Source of the DNA: Dehalococcoidia bacterium
Lineage (GTDB): Bacteria; Chloroflexota; Dehalococcoidia; Tepidiformales; Tepidiformaceae
NCBI GenBank assembly: GCA_022824925.1
Contig: JAJDYW010000040.1
Span: forward strand, 1 to 64,000
Length of the DNA stretch: 64,000 bases
Direction: 5' to 3'
Positions within the stretch are counted from its first letter, which is position 1, and the number at the start of each line of letters is the position of its first letter. Below, in pieces: positions 41,590 to 49,994 of the stretch. Position numbers and translations under genes: made by a program. The notes below the pieces were generated by a model, which was given only the letters and a program-made list of their open reading frames with translations, was not told where the DNA came from and searched no databases.

Positions 41590-42371
41590 TGCTGGACTTC
41601 CTGGCGGACTTCGGCGATACCCTCCTCTCCACCCTCCGGGACGTGACCCCCATCGTCGTCATCCTGGTGGTGTTCCAGGTGGGGGTGCTGCGGCGCCGGC
41701 TGCCCAACATCAGGGGCATCGCCACCGGCTCCGTCATGGTGCTGCTGGGGCTGGCCCTCTTCCTCATCGGCCTGGAGCAGGCCCTCTTCCCCGTCGGCGA
41801 GACGATGGCCCGGCAGCTCACCGAGAAGGCGGGGGGGCTGGCGGGGGCGGTGCGCTGGGAGGACTACTGGCTCGTCTACGTCTTCGCCGCCGCCATCGGC
41901 TTCGCGACGACCATCGCCGAGCCCGCCCTGATCGCCGTGGCGCTGAAGGCCAGGGAGGTCTCGGGCGGCGCCGTCAGCGCCTGGGGTTTGCGCATCGCCG
42001 TGGCCGTGGGCGTGGCCGCCGGCGTCTCGCTGGGCTGCTTCCGCATCGTCACGGGCACGCCCCTCCCCTGGTACATCGTGGCGGCCTACATCGTCGTCAT
42101 CGTGCAGACCTACCTGAGCAGCCGCACCATCATCCCGCTCGCCTACGACAGCGGCGGCGTCACCACCTCGACCGTCACGGTGCCGGTGGTGGCGGCCCTG
42201 GGGCTGGGGCTCGCCGCCAACGTCCCGGGGCGCAGCCCCCTTATCGACGGCTTTGGACTCATCGCCTTCGCCAGTGTCTTCCCGATCATATCGGTGCTAG
42301 GCTACGCAATCGTCGCCGATCGGGTGGAACGCTGGCGTACGCGGAAGGAACGCCAGGAGGAGAAGCCATGA
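41589..42371 (+). CDS. DUF1538-family membrane protein, second copy
   Basis: The 260-residue paralogue of the preceding gene has the same motifs: [16 protein letters not shown] and [17 protein letters not shown]. It shares FLIGLEQALFPVGE with [14 protein letters not shown] of the first copy. The ATG overlaps the previous TGA (TGATG), so the two are coupled and probably made in equal amounts as subunits of one complex. The C-terminal tail is charged (RVERWRTRKERQEEK) and would be cytoplasmic, where a P-II protein could bind. The track shows it inside a longer frame starting at 41325. Confidence 0.85.
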   Translation: MLDFLADFGDTLLSTLRDVTPIVVILVVFQVGVLRRRLPNIRGIATGSVMVLLGLALFLIGLEQALFPVGETMARQLTEKAGGLAGAVRWEDYWLVYVFAAAIGFATTIAEPALIAVALKAREVSGGAVSAWGLRIAVAVGVAAGVSLGCFRIVTGTPLPWYIVAAYIVVIVQTYLSSRTIIPLAYDSGGVTTSTVTVPVVAALGLGLAANVPGRSPLIDGFGLIAFASVFPIISVLGYAIVADRVERWRTRKERQEEKP

Positions 42372-42718
42372 AGATGGCGCTGGTCGTCGCCCTGGTGAGC
42401 GACGAGAAGACCGACCACATCATCGAAGCGGCGCGCGAGGGCGGCGCCACGGGCGACACCATCATCAGCAGCGTCCGCGGCGAAGGCCTGAAGCCGAGAA
42501 GGACCTTCCTCGGGCTCGACCTGACGGCAAGGCGCGACGTGGTCCTGTTCCTGGTGGCCGAATCCCGCGCCCGGGAGATCCTCGAGCGCATCGCCATCGC
42601 CGGAGGCATGGACGAGGAGAGCGGCGCCGGCGTCGCCTTCCAGATCAAGATCGAGGACGCCGTCGGCCTCTCGACCCAGTTGCCAACGCTCATGGAAGAG
42701 TTGGAAGGCGCCCTGTGA
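42368..42718 (+). CDS. P-II-like signal protein
   Basis: The 116-residue protein has the ferredoxin-like P-II fold pattern: MKMALVVALVSDEKTDHIIEAA, a T-loop-like stretch SSVRGEGLKPRRTFLGLDL, then VVLFLVAES and a B-loop region GGMDEESGAGVAFQI. It differs from GlnB/GlnK: the T-loop lacks the uridylylated tyrosine context, and the B-loop lacks the usual TGxxGDGK, so ligands may differ. GAGGAG lies about 6 bases upstream, and the ATG overlaps the end of the second DUF1538 gene. It probably gates the membrane proteins. Confidence 0.82.
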   Translation: MKMALVVALVSDEKTDHIIEAAREGGATGDTIISSVRGEGLKPRRTFLGLDLTARRDVVLFLVAESRAREILERIAIAGGMDEESGAGVAFQIKIEDAVGLSTQLPTLMEELEGAL

Positions 42719-43125
42719 ACGACCAGAGCGACAGCAGGGTGATCCGCGTGTCCGACCTCATGGGGCCGCAGGTCCACACCATCGACGGGCTGGCCACGGC
42801 GGCCGAGGCCATGGCGGCGATGAAACAGCTCCAGATCAGCTCGCTGGTCGTGAACCGCCGCCACGACGACGATGAGCTGGGCCTGATCACGGTGAGCGAC
42901 CTCGCGCGCGAAGTCGTCACGAGCGATCGCGCGCCGGAGCGCGTCAACGTCTACGAGGTCATGTCGAAACCGGCGCTGACCGTGCGCGCGGACATGCTCG
43001 CGCGCTACGCCGTGCGGCTGCTCGTGCGGTTCGGCGTCTCGCGCGCGCTGGTGGTCGACGAAAGCGGAGCCCCCCGGGGCCTGGTCACGCTGCGCGACCT
43101 CGTCCTGGGCCTGACTCCCGAGTAG
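42715..43125 (+). CDS. CBS-domain pair protein
   Basis: The 136-residue protein consists of two CBS domains (about 10-70 and 76-134), for example VSDLMGPQVHTIDGLATAAEAM and VYEVMSKPALTVRADMLARYAV, with the closing strands LGLITVSDLAREVV and RGLVTLRDLVLGL. CBS pairs bind adenosine nucleotides and regulate partners. The GTG start overlaps the P-II stop (GTGA). It is the last gene of the DUF1538 operon, so it is likely an energy-state sensor for the same complex. Confidence 0.9.
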   Translation: MNDQSDSRVIRVSDLMGPQVHTIDGLATAAEAMAAMKQLQISSLVVNRRHDDDELGLITVSDLAREVVTSDRAPERVNVYEVMSKPALTVRADMLARYAVRLLVRFGVSRALVVDESGAPRGLVTLRDLVLGLTPE

Positions 43126-43152
43126 CCGCCCCGCTCCCGTGCGTCCGCGTCC

Positions 43153-43938
43153 CTACAGGTGGGCGGAGACGCCCCCGTCGACCCGGAAGACCTGCCCGCT
43201 GAGGAACCCCGCTGCGTCCGAGGCCAGCAGCACGGCCAGCGCTCCGAGGCTCTCCGCCCCGCCGAAGCTGCGCATGGGGATGAAGCGCAGCAGCAGGTTG
43301 TCGGCGGGATCGTCGCCGCCGCGGCCGGGGGTCCAGTCCATCCAGCCCGTGGCGATGCTGTTGACCGTGACCGCCGGGGCCAGCTCCTGGCTGAGGGTCG
43401 CCGCCAGCCCGAACACGCCCGCCTTCGCCGCGGCGTAGGCGCTCAGGTTGTTGACCCCCCGCTCCCCGAAGATGCTGTTCACGAAAATCAGCCGGCCCGG
43501 TTCGCCCTCGCCCAGCTCCCGCACCCACGCCCGCGCTGCGTAGAACGCACCGCTCAGGTTCACCGCCTGCACGTTCGCGAACTCGGCGTCGCCCGTGGTG
43601 GCGATCGGCTTGGCCAGGGGCAGGTCCGCGTTGTACACGAGCACGGAGGGCACGCCGAACTCCTTCACGAGCTGACGCAGACCGACGCGCACGTTCGTCG
43701 GCAGCGTCACGTCCCAGCCCTGGTTGAACGTCTCCCGCCCGAGGTTGGCGACCACGCGGCCGGCGCGCTTGGCCGCCATCACCTCGTCCCCGTCCATCGT
43801 CGCCGAGGCCACGGCCACGTGTGCCCCCGCCTCCGCCAGCGCTTCCGTGATCGCACGTCCCGCCGGGTTCGCGAACCCCACCACCAGCGCGCGCTTGCCG
43901 GTCAGGTCGTATCCCTCGCTCCGTTCCCAGTCAGGCAT
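43153..43938 (-). CDS. Short-chain dehydrogenase/reductase
   Basis: The 261-residue SDR has a Rossmann N-terminus (LTGKRALVVGFANPAGRAI) in which the glycine pattern GFANPAG is closer to enoyl-ACP reductases than to the classical TGxxxGxG. The catalytic serine is in FVNSIFGE and the YxxxK motif in SAYAAAKAG; the end GQVFRVDGGVSAHL is typical. The substrate is unknown. The gene overlaps the upstream SDR gene by 8 bases. Confidence 0.88.
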   Translation of the reverse strand: MPDWERSEGYDLTGKRALVVGFANPAGRAITEALAEAGAHVAVASATMDGDEVMAAKRAGRVVANLGRETFNQGWDVTLPTNVRVGLRQLVKEFGVPSVLVYNADLPLAKPIATTGDAEFANVQAVNLSGAFYAARAWVRELGEGEPGRLIFVNSIFGERGVNNLSAYAAAKAGVFGLAATLSQELAPAVTVNSIATGWMDWTPGRGGDDPADNLLLRFIPMRSFGGAESLGALAVLLASDAAGFLSGQVFRVDGGVSAHL

Positions 43939-44767
43939 TGATTCGAGCCTCCACCTCGTCGGGCGCGTGCCCCGTCGGCGCGATGCCGCCCGCCAGGCCG
44001 CCGCCGTCGATCGGGTAGTTCGCGCCGGTCACGTAGCCTCCGGCGTCGCTGCAGAGGAAGAGCGCCAGCGGTCCCAGCTCCCACGCCTGCCCCAGCCGCC
44101 GCGCGGTGATGTAGCTCCCCCGCTTGCGGATCGCCTCCGCCTCCTCTTCCGTCTCCGTGGGGCGCTGCTCGACCAGCCCCGGGGTGATGCAGTTCACCCG
44201 GATACCGTCCCGCGCGACCGCGCTCGCGACGGTCTGGGTGAAGTTGATGACGCCCGCCTTCGCCGCCGCGTACGTGGGGCTTTGCGGCGTCGCCCGCATT
44301 CCCATCCCGCTCGCGATGTTCAGGATCGCCCCGCTCCCCTGCGGGCGCATGTGCCGCAGCGCCGCCCGCGTGCAGTAGAACGTCCCGTTCAGGTTGACCG
44401 CGATCCCGTTCAGCCAGTCCTCGTCCTCGATCTCCCACACCGCCTTCCCGCGTCCCGGCGAGTCGCCGATGCCGGCGTTGTTCACGAGGATGTCGAGCCG
44501 CCCGAAGCGCTCGACCGTCGCCTCGACGAGCCGGTCGCACGCCGCGCTCGACGTGATGTCGGTCGCGACCGTCAGCGGCTCGCGGCCGCTCTGCTCGGCC
44601 AGGAACGCGGCCGTCGCCTCGAGCTGCGCCGGCGTGCGCGAGGCGATACACACGTCCGCCCCCGCCAGCATCAGCGAGCGCGCCATCTCGCGCCCCAGCC
44701 CGCGGCTCCCTCCCGTGACGATGGCCACCCGCCGCGGCGGCCCATCCAGACGCAACGCTTCCAGCAC
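43931..44767 (-). CDS. Short-chain dehydrogenase/reductase (classical)
   Basis: The real protein is 278 residues, starting at GTG 44767 with AGGAGG about 6 bases upstream. The long track frame to 45547 is antisense to sbcD. The NAD(P) loop is TGGSRGLGRE, NNAG is present in LVNNAGIG, and the active site is NIASGMG...TYAAAKAG. The C-terminus has GANYPIDGGGLAGG. It is first in a two-gene operon with the other SDR. Substrate unknown. Confidence 0.9.
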   Translation of the reverse strand: MLEALRLDGPPRRVAIVTGGSRGLGREMARSLMLAGADVCIASRTPAQLEATAAFLAEQSGREPLTVATDITSSAACDRLVEATVERFGRLDILVNNAGIGDSPGRGKAVWEIEDEDWLNGIAVNLNGTFYCTRAALRHMRPQGSGAILNIASGMGMRATPQSPTYAAAKAGVINFTQTVASAVARDGIRVNCITPGLVEQRPTETEEEAEAIRKRGSYITARRLGQAWELGPLALFLCSDAGGYVTGANYPIDGGGLAGGIAPTGHAPDEVEARINA

Positions 44768-44857
44768 ACGCGCCTCCTGTTCGGGCGGAACGATACCCGA
44801 AAAGGAGCGAAAACCGCTCTCGCGAGGCGGCCGGGCAGCGTACGATGGGGGAAGCTG

Positions 44858-46141
44858 ATGCGCGTACTCCATTTCGCCGATCTGCACATTGGCGTCGAGC
44901 TCTACGGGAAGCCCCTCGCGGGCAAGGCATGGTCTTCCCGCATGCAGGACTTCCTCAATGCATTCGACGCCCTCGTCGACCACGCCGTCGGCGAGCAGGT
45001 CGACGCCGTGATCTTCGCGGGGGACGCCTACAAGGCCCGCGAGCCCAGCCAGACGCATCAGCGCGAGTTCGCCCGCCGCATCCGCCGCCTCAGCGAGGCG
45101 GGCATCGCCACCTTTCTCCTCGTCGGCAACCACGACCTCCCCAACGCCGAGTCCCGCGCCCACGCCCTCGAGATCTTCCGCACCCTCGACGTCCCCAGCG
45201 TGACCGTCGGCGACACCACCTGGTTCAGCGAGCAGGGAACCGTCCCGCACGTCCTCCAGACGCGCGCCGGGCCGCTCCAGGTCGCGTTCGTGCCCTGGCC
45301 GCAGGTCTCGCACCTGCTGGCCGGCAGCGAGGAGGCGGAAGGCGCCTCCATCGAGCAGCTCTACAAGCTCATCGAGCGCGCCATCTCGGAGATCGTCCTG
45401 GCCCAGGCGGAGCACATCGATCCCGACATCCCCTCCATCCTCACCTGCCACCTGCCCCTCAGCGACCGGCTCGTCGCCGAGAATAGCGGCAGCGAGCTGT
45501 GGATGCAGAGCGGCGCCGTCCCCCGCGTGCCGCTCAGCGCGCTCCACCTCGACAACTTCGATTATGTCGCGCTAGGACACCACCACAACGCCATGCAGCT
45601 CAATGTCGACCCGCCCTGCTGGTACTCCGGGGCCCTGCAGGAGGTCGACTTTGGCGATGCACGCTACCCCAAGGGCTTCATGACGCTCGAGTTCGACACC
45701 TCGAAGCCCCGCGGACAGCGCCTCTCGGGAGACGGCGCCCCCCGCCTCCAGCGGGTCACGAGCCGCCCCTTCGTCAGCATCGCCGTCAAACCCCGCGATG
45801 CCGACCCCAACCCCGAGGTCCTGGCCGCCATCGCCGAGCGCGACCTGGCCGACGCCATCGTCAAGGTCGAGATCCACGTCGACCGCGACCAGGAAGCCGC
45901 GCTGAGGCTTCCCGAAGCGCGAAGAGCGCTCGCCGGCGCCCACGTTATCGCCGGCCTCCGCGCCGTCCTCCCCGAGGACAGCCGCCTCCCCCTGCCCCCC
46001 AACGTCCAGCCCGACGCCTCGGCCCCCCTCGAGACGCTGGAGACGTACCTGAAGCTGCGTGACGTGCCCGACGAGCGCCGCGAGCGCCTCCTCGCCGCCG
46101 CCACCGAGATCATCGAGGAGAGCGAGTCCGTTGGCGTCTGA
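44858..46141 (+). CDS. sbcD: SbcD/Mre11-type exonuclease
   Basis: The 427-residue metallophosphoesterase processes DNA ends and hairpins with SbcC. Motifs: FADLHIG (D-x-H), AGDAYKAREP, VGNHDLP (GNHD), LTCHLPL and ALGHHH. After the nuclease core is a capping domain, and a C-terminal helical part (ETLETYLKLRDVPDERRERLL) fits Rad50 binding. TACGAT lies 11 bases before the ATG, and GGGGGAAG is also present. The track shows it inside a longer frame beginning at 43724, which is antisense to the SDR genes. Confidence 0.92.
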   Translation: MRVLHFADLHIGVELYGKPLAGKAWSSRMQDFLNAFDALVDHAVGEQVDAVIFAGDAYKAREPSQTHQREFARRIRRLSEAGIATFLLVGNHDLPNAESRAHALEIFRTLDVPSVTVGDTTWFSEQGTVPHVLQTRAGPLQVAFVPWPQVSHLLAGSEEAEGASIEQLYKLIERAISEIVLAQAEHIDPDIPSILTCHLPLSDRLVAENSGSELWMQSGAVPRVPLSALHLDNFDYVALGHHHNAMQLNVDPPCWYSGALQEVDFGDARYPKGFMTLEFDTSKPRGQRLSGDGAPRLQRVTSRPFVSIAVKPRDADPNPEVLAAIAERDLADAIVKVEIHVDRDQEAALRLPEARRALAGAHVIAGLRAVLPEDSRLPLPPNVQPDASAPLETLETYLKLRDVPDERRERLLAAATEIIEESESVGV

Positions 46142-46898
46142 ACCCCGTCCCCTGCGGCTCGTCCACACCTCCGATGTCCACCTCGGGGCGTACTCGGCCA
46201 GCCCCCGGGGCCGCGAGGAGCCCCGGGCGCAGCGCCTCGAGGCGGGTTTCGAGGCCGTCATCGATCTCGCCCGCGGCGTTCACGCCGACGTGCTCCTCAT
46301 CGCCGGCGATTTCTTCGACCACGCCCGCATCGGCCCCGAGGTCGTCGCCTTCGCCGCCGGCCAGATCAACCGCTTCCCCGGCGAGACCGTCCTCCTCCCC
46401 GGCAACCACGACCCCATCGGCCCCCACGGCCCCCACGAGCGCCACAACATCGAGGCGCTCGCCCCCCGCCTCCGCCTCCTCCGCGATCCCGAGGGCGAGT
46501 TCCTCGACTTCCCCGCTCTCGACCTCGCAGTCTGGGGGCGGGCCATCACCGTCGACGTGCTCGAACGCCCCCTCGCCGCCCCGCCGCCCCGCCGCGGCGA
46601 CCGCTCCTGGAACGTCGCCATCGCGCACGGCCACGCCGTCGACGAGGGCGCCCAGATGGAACGCTCCCTGCGCATCACGCCCGACCACTTCGCCGAGAGC
46701 GCCCAGTGGGAGTACATCGCCCTCGGTCACTGGGACGTCCACACCGATGTCAGCGAGCGCGGCGCGCTCGCCGTCTACTCCGGCTCCCCCGCCTCCATCG
46801 GCGATGTCGGCTACGGCGTCGCCGTCGTCGTCGACTTCGACGCATCCGGCGTGCGCTGGCACGCCCGCCACCTCGACCCCGCGGAGACGAGCCCGTGA
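46131..46898 (+). CDS. Second SbcD/Mre11-like metallophosphoesterase
   Basis: A shorter paralogue of the upstream nuclease. The start is TTG at 46131, inside the last codons of sbcD, giving 255 residues. Motifs are kept: HTSDVHLGAY, AGDFFDHARIG, PGNHDPIG, IAHGHAV and ALGHWDVH. It lacks the C-terminal Rad50-binding helices of the first copy, so it resembles a nuclease core with a small cap. It lies between sbcD and sbcC in an overlapping operon and may work in the same complex or replace SbcD for some ends. Confidence 0.88.
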   Translation: MASEPRPLRLVHTSDVHLGAYSASPRGREEPRAQRLEAGFEAVIDLARGVHADVLLIAGDFFDHARIGPEVVAFAAGQINRFPGETVLLPGNHDPIGPHGPHERHNIEALAPRLRLLRDPEGEFLDFPALDLAVWGRAITVDVLERPLAAPPPRRGDRSWNVAIAHGHAVDEGAQMERSLRITPDHFAESAQWEYIALGHWDVHTDVSERGALAVYSGSPASIGDVGYGVAVVVDFDASGVRWHARHLDPAETSP

Positions 46899-49456
46899 TC
46901 CCGCGCCGCCTGCGCCTCAAGAACTTCCTCTCCTACCGCGATTGCGAGCTCGACTTCTCCCGCCTCCACCTGGCCACGCTCGCGGGGCGCAACGGCGACG
47001 GCAAGTCCGCCCTCCTCGACGCCATCACCTGGGCGCTGTGGGGCGAAGCCCGGGGCCGCGTCGAGGACGACCGCATCCGCCACGGCGCCGACGACATGCG
47101 CGTCGAGCTCGACTTCGAGGTCGATGGCGACCGCTACCGCGTCATCCGCAAGCGCACGCGCGGACGCTCCGGCGCCCTCGACCTCTTCCAGATCGACGAC
47201 CTCGGCAACCGCCGGCCCATCACCGGCGGCACCTCGCGCGAGACCCAGGCCGAGCTCAACCGCCGCATCCACATGGACCACCAGACGTTCGTCAACAGCG
47301 TCTTCCTCGTCCAGGGCCGCTCGAACGAGTTCACCGTGCAGGTGCCTTCGAAGCGCAAAGAGGTTCTCCGCAAGGTGCTCGGCCTCGACCGCTACGAGGA
47401 GCTGTCACGGGCGGCCAACGACCGCCGCAAGCAGTCGGAGGCCGACGCCGCCGTCGAGGACCGGCTCATCGGCGACGACGAGGAAACGCTGGAGGAAGTC
47501 CCGAAGGTCGAGGAGGCGCTGGCGGAGGCCGGGCGGCGGCGCGAGTCCGTCCGCGCCCGCCTCGAGGAAGAGGAACGGGAACTGGCCGAACTCAAGATCG
47601 CCGCCGCCGAGCACGCGCGCCGCGAACGCGCCACCGGCGAAGCCGCAAACCTGCTCGAAGCGCGCGACGCCGCCGTCGCCCGTCGCACGGAGGCTATCGC
47701 CTCCCTCGACGCCGGCCTCGCGGCCGTGCGCGAGACGCTCGACCATGCCGCCGCCATCGAGGCCGGCTACGAACGCCTCCGCCGGGCCCGCGACGAGGAG
47801 CGCGCACTCGCCGCCGTCGCCGCGCAGGCGCGGCAGGCCGAGAACGGCATCGCCGATGCCGATGCCGCCATCGGCCGCGAGCGCACGGCCATCCAGACCC
47901 GGCTCGACGGCCTCAACGAGCGCCGGGCCGGCTTCGCTGCGCTCGTCACCGGCCTCGCCGCGCTGCGCGAGGAAGAGGCCGCCCTCGACGGCGAACGCGC
48001 GAACCTCGCCCGCCTCGACGACGACATCCAGGCCGCCCGCGAGGCCGCCACGGAGGCCCAGCGCACGCAGGCCGCCCGCGCCGACGAAGCGGGCGGCTAC
48101 CGCGCCCGCGCCCAGGACCTCAAGGACCGCGAAGCGACCCTCGCCGAGGCGGAGGGCGAGCCTCTCTGCCCCGTCTGCCGCAAGCCCCTGACGCCCGAAG
48201 AGCTGTACGCGACGGTCGAGCAGTACCAGGCTGAGCGGCGTGACCTCGGCGAGCAGTACCGGGAGGCGCAGGCAGCGGTCGAGGAAGCGAAGGCTGCTGC
48301 GACAGGGCACGATGCCCGCGCCGCCGCCCTCCAGCAGGAGCGCGCCGCCCTCGACCGTCGCCTGAACGAATCCCGCCAGGCGCTCGCCGTGCGCCTCGCC
48401 GAAGCGCAAAACGCCGAGCGCGACCTGCCCGACCTCCAGTCGCAGATCGCCGTGCTTGGCCAGTGCCTCAGGGAAGAGTCGTTCGCCCGCGATGCCCGCG
48501 CGGAGCGCACCGCCGCCGCCGACCGTCTCGCGGGGCTCGGCTACGACCGCGGGGCGCACGACCGCGCCCGCGAGTGCCTCGCTGCGCTCGAACCCGCCGA
48601 GGCGGACTACAACCGCCTGACCGGCGCGAAGGCCCAGGCCGAAGGGCTCGCCGCCCGGATCGCCGGCGCCCGGGAGGAGCTGGCCCGCGAGGAGGCGGAG
48701 CGCGAGGACGCGCGGGAGGCCCTCGCCGAAGCGCGCGCCGAGCTGGACGCCTCCCAGGACGTGTCCGCCCGCCTCGGCGCCGTGCAGGCCGCCGTCGACG
48801 AGTGCCGCGACCGGCTCGCGGAGCTCGACCGCGAGCACGGGCGCCTCACCGAGCGGCGCGCCTCCCTCGACCGCATCGCCGCCCGCGTCGAGGAGGCGAA
48901 AGATCGCCGCGACGCCGCCCGCGACGCCGCCCGCCTCCACGAGGAGCTGCAGAAGGCATTCGGGCGCGACGGCGTCCAGGCCATGCTCATCGAGCAGTCT
49001 CTCCCCGAGCTCGAACGCATCGCCAACGGTCTCCTCGAACAGCTCACGGAAGGGCGCGGCTTCACCCAGGTCTCGCTGCGCACCCAGCGCGAGAGCGCCT
49101 CCGGCAAGACCACCGAGACGCTCGACATCCAGATCAGCGACGACCTCGGCACGCGTGACTACGACATGTACAGCGGCGGCGAGAAGTTCCGCGTCGACTT
49201 CGCCCTGCGCATCGCCCTCTCCCGCCTCCTCGCGATGCGCTCCGGCGCCTCCCTCCCCACCCTCATCATCGACGAGGGCTTCGGCACCCAGGACGAGGAG
49301 GGGCGCGACCGGCTCGTCGCCGCCATCAACGCCATCAGCTCGGAGTTCCGCCTCATCCTCCTCGTCACCCACATCGAGGAGCTGCGCGAGAGCTTCGCCC
49401 AGCGCATCCAGGTTACGAAGGACCCCGAGCGCGGCTCGCTCGCGGTGGTGGCGTAG
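46895..49456 (+). CDS. sbcC: SbcC/Rad50-type SMC-like ATPase
   Basis: The 853-residue ATPase partners the Mre11-like nucleases. It has Walker A GRNGDGKSALLDAI near residue 35, long coiled coils (about 170-700) interrupted by the zinc-hook CPVCRKPLT (CxxC, near residue 425), the ABC signature YSGGEKFRVDFAL and Walker B LIIDEGFGTQD. The GTG start overlaps the previous stop. The coiled coils are shorter than in E. coli SbcC. It closes a three-gene operon. Confidence 0.94.
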   Translation: MIPRRLRLKNFLSYRDCELDFSRLHLATLAGRNGDGKSALLDAITWALWGEARGRVEDDRIRHGADDMRVELDFEVDGDRYRVIRKRTRGRSGALDLFQIDDLGNRRPITGGTSRETQAELNRRIHMDHQTFVNSVFLVQGRSNEFTVQVPSKRKEVLRKVLGLDRYEELSRAANDRRKQSEADAAVEDRLIGDDEETLEEVPKVEEALAEAGRRRESVRARLEEEERELAELKIAAAEHARRERATGEAANLLEARDAAVARRTEAIASLDAGLAAVRETLDHAAAIEAGYERLRRARDEERALAAVAAQARQAENGIADADAAIGRERTAIQTRLDGLNERRAGFAALVTGLAALREEEAALDGERANLARLDDDIQAAREAATEAQRTQAARADEAGGYRARAQDLKDREATLAEAEGEPLCPVCRKPLTPEELYATVEQYQAERRDLGEQYREAQAAVEEAKAAATGHDARAAALQQERAALDRRLNESRQALAVRLAEAQNAERDLPDLQSQIAVLGQCLREESFARDARAERTAAADRLAGLGYDRGAHDRARECLAALEPAEADYNRLTGAKAQAEGLAARIAGAREELAREEAEREDAREALAEARAELDASQDVSARLGAVQAAVDECRDRLAELDREHGRLTERRASLDRIAARVEEAKDRRDAARDAARLHEELQKAFGRDGVQAMLIEQSLPELERIANGLLEQLTEGRGFTQVSLRTQRESASGKTTETLDIQISDDLGTRDYDMYSGGEKFRVDFALRIALSRLLAMRSGASLPTLIIDEGFGTQDEEGRDRLVAAINAISSEFRLILLVTHIEELRESFAQRIQVTKDPERGSLAVVA

Positions 49457-49462
49457 GAGTCA

Positions 49463-49478
49463 GGCGGGCTGTCCCGCC
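49463..49478. terminator. Hairpin GGCGGG-CTGT-CCCGCC between convergent genes
   Basis: A 6-base-pair perfect stem with a 4-base loop lies in the 23-base gap between the end of sbcC and the end of the opposing unknown gene. It may act as a bidirectional terminator. T-runs are absent. Confidence 0.35.
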
Positions 49479-49479
49479 G

Positions 49480-49824
49480 TTACGCTCCAATTCGCGGTGA
49501 CAGCCGCCGGGCCAGCGTGTCGCCTGCCGAGGTGGTCGCCAGGCGGGGCCGGTTCGCGTACACCTGCGCCTCGATGCCTTCCTGGATACTCCCCTGCCGC
49601 GTGTAGACCGTGTCGCCCGGAGTCGGTTGGTAGATCTCCACGTATCCCGCCGCCAGCAGCTCGTCGACCGCCTCGCGTCCTTCGGGCGTCTCCGGGAAGT
49701 CTCGCTCCCCGGTTCTGGCCGTCTCGATGAGGATGCCGATGGCCTCGGCGGAAAGGCCCGGTGGTCTGCCTCCGAACGAGGCAAGCCGCCGAATCGCGCC
49801 CCTCAAACCGCTCCACCCGGCCAT
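49480..49824 (-). CDS. Protein of unknown function, 114 residues
   Basis: Not recognised. The ATG at 49824 has GGGAG about 10 bases upstream. The N-terminus is basic (GLRGAIRRLASFGGRPPGL) and the middle reads as a small helical domain (GREAVDELLAAGYVEIYQPTPGDTVY) resembling a winged-helix or repressor-like arrangement, but I would not name it. No membrane segment. It may equally be a weak ORF; length, start and lack of any opposing gene support it moderately. Confidence 0.5.
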   Translation of the reverse strand: MAGWSGLRGAIRRLASFGGRPPGLSAEAIGILIETARTGERDFPETPEGREAVDELLAAGYVEIYQPTPGDTVYTRQGSIQEGIEAQVYANRPRLATTSAGDTLARRLSPRIGA

Positions 49825-49882
49825 GACCGCAACACTCCCGCATTGCCCGACGCGCGGGCGCTCCGTACCCTTGGACCTTCGT

Positions 49883-49959
49883 GGCAGGGTAGCTCAGCTG
49901 GTAAGAGCGCACGACTCATAATCGTGAGGTCGAGAGTTCGAGTCTCTCCCCTGCTACCA
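49883..49959 (+). tRNA. tRNA with CAT anticodon (elongator Met, or Ile2 after lysidine modification)
   Basis: Folded by hand: acceptor GGCAGGG/CCCTGCT with a G-U first pair, D stem GCTC/GAGC, anticodon stem CACGA/TCGTG with loop CTCATAA (anticodon 49917-49919), T arm GAGAG-TTCGAGT-CTCTC, discriminator A and encoded CCA. It lacks the unpaired first position and GGG/CCC anticodon stem of an initiator tRNA. Met versus Ile2 cannot be settled by eye. Confidence 0.95.
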
Positions 49960-49994
49960 CGTTGATTTACCAGGGCGCCGCCAGGAGGAGCCTC

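Noticed and set aside
49883-49959. Initiator tRNA-Met
   Set aside because: The first acceptor pair is formed (G-U) and the anticodon stem is CACGA/TCGTG, not GGG/CCC, so it is not the initiator type.
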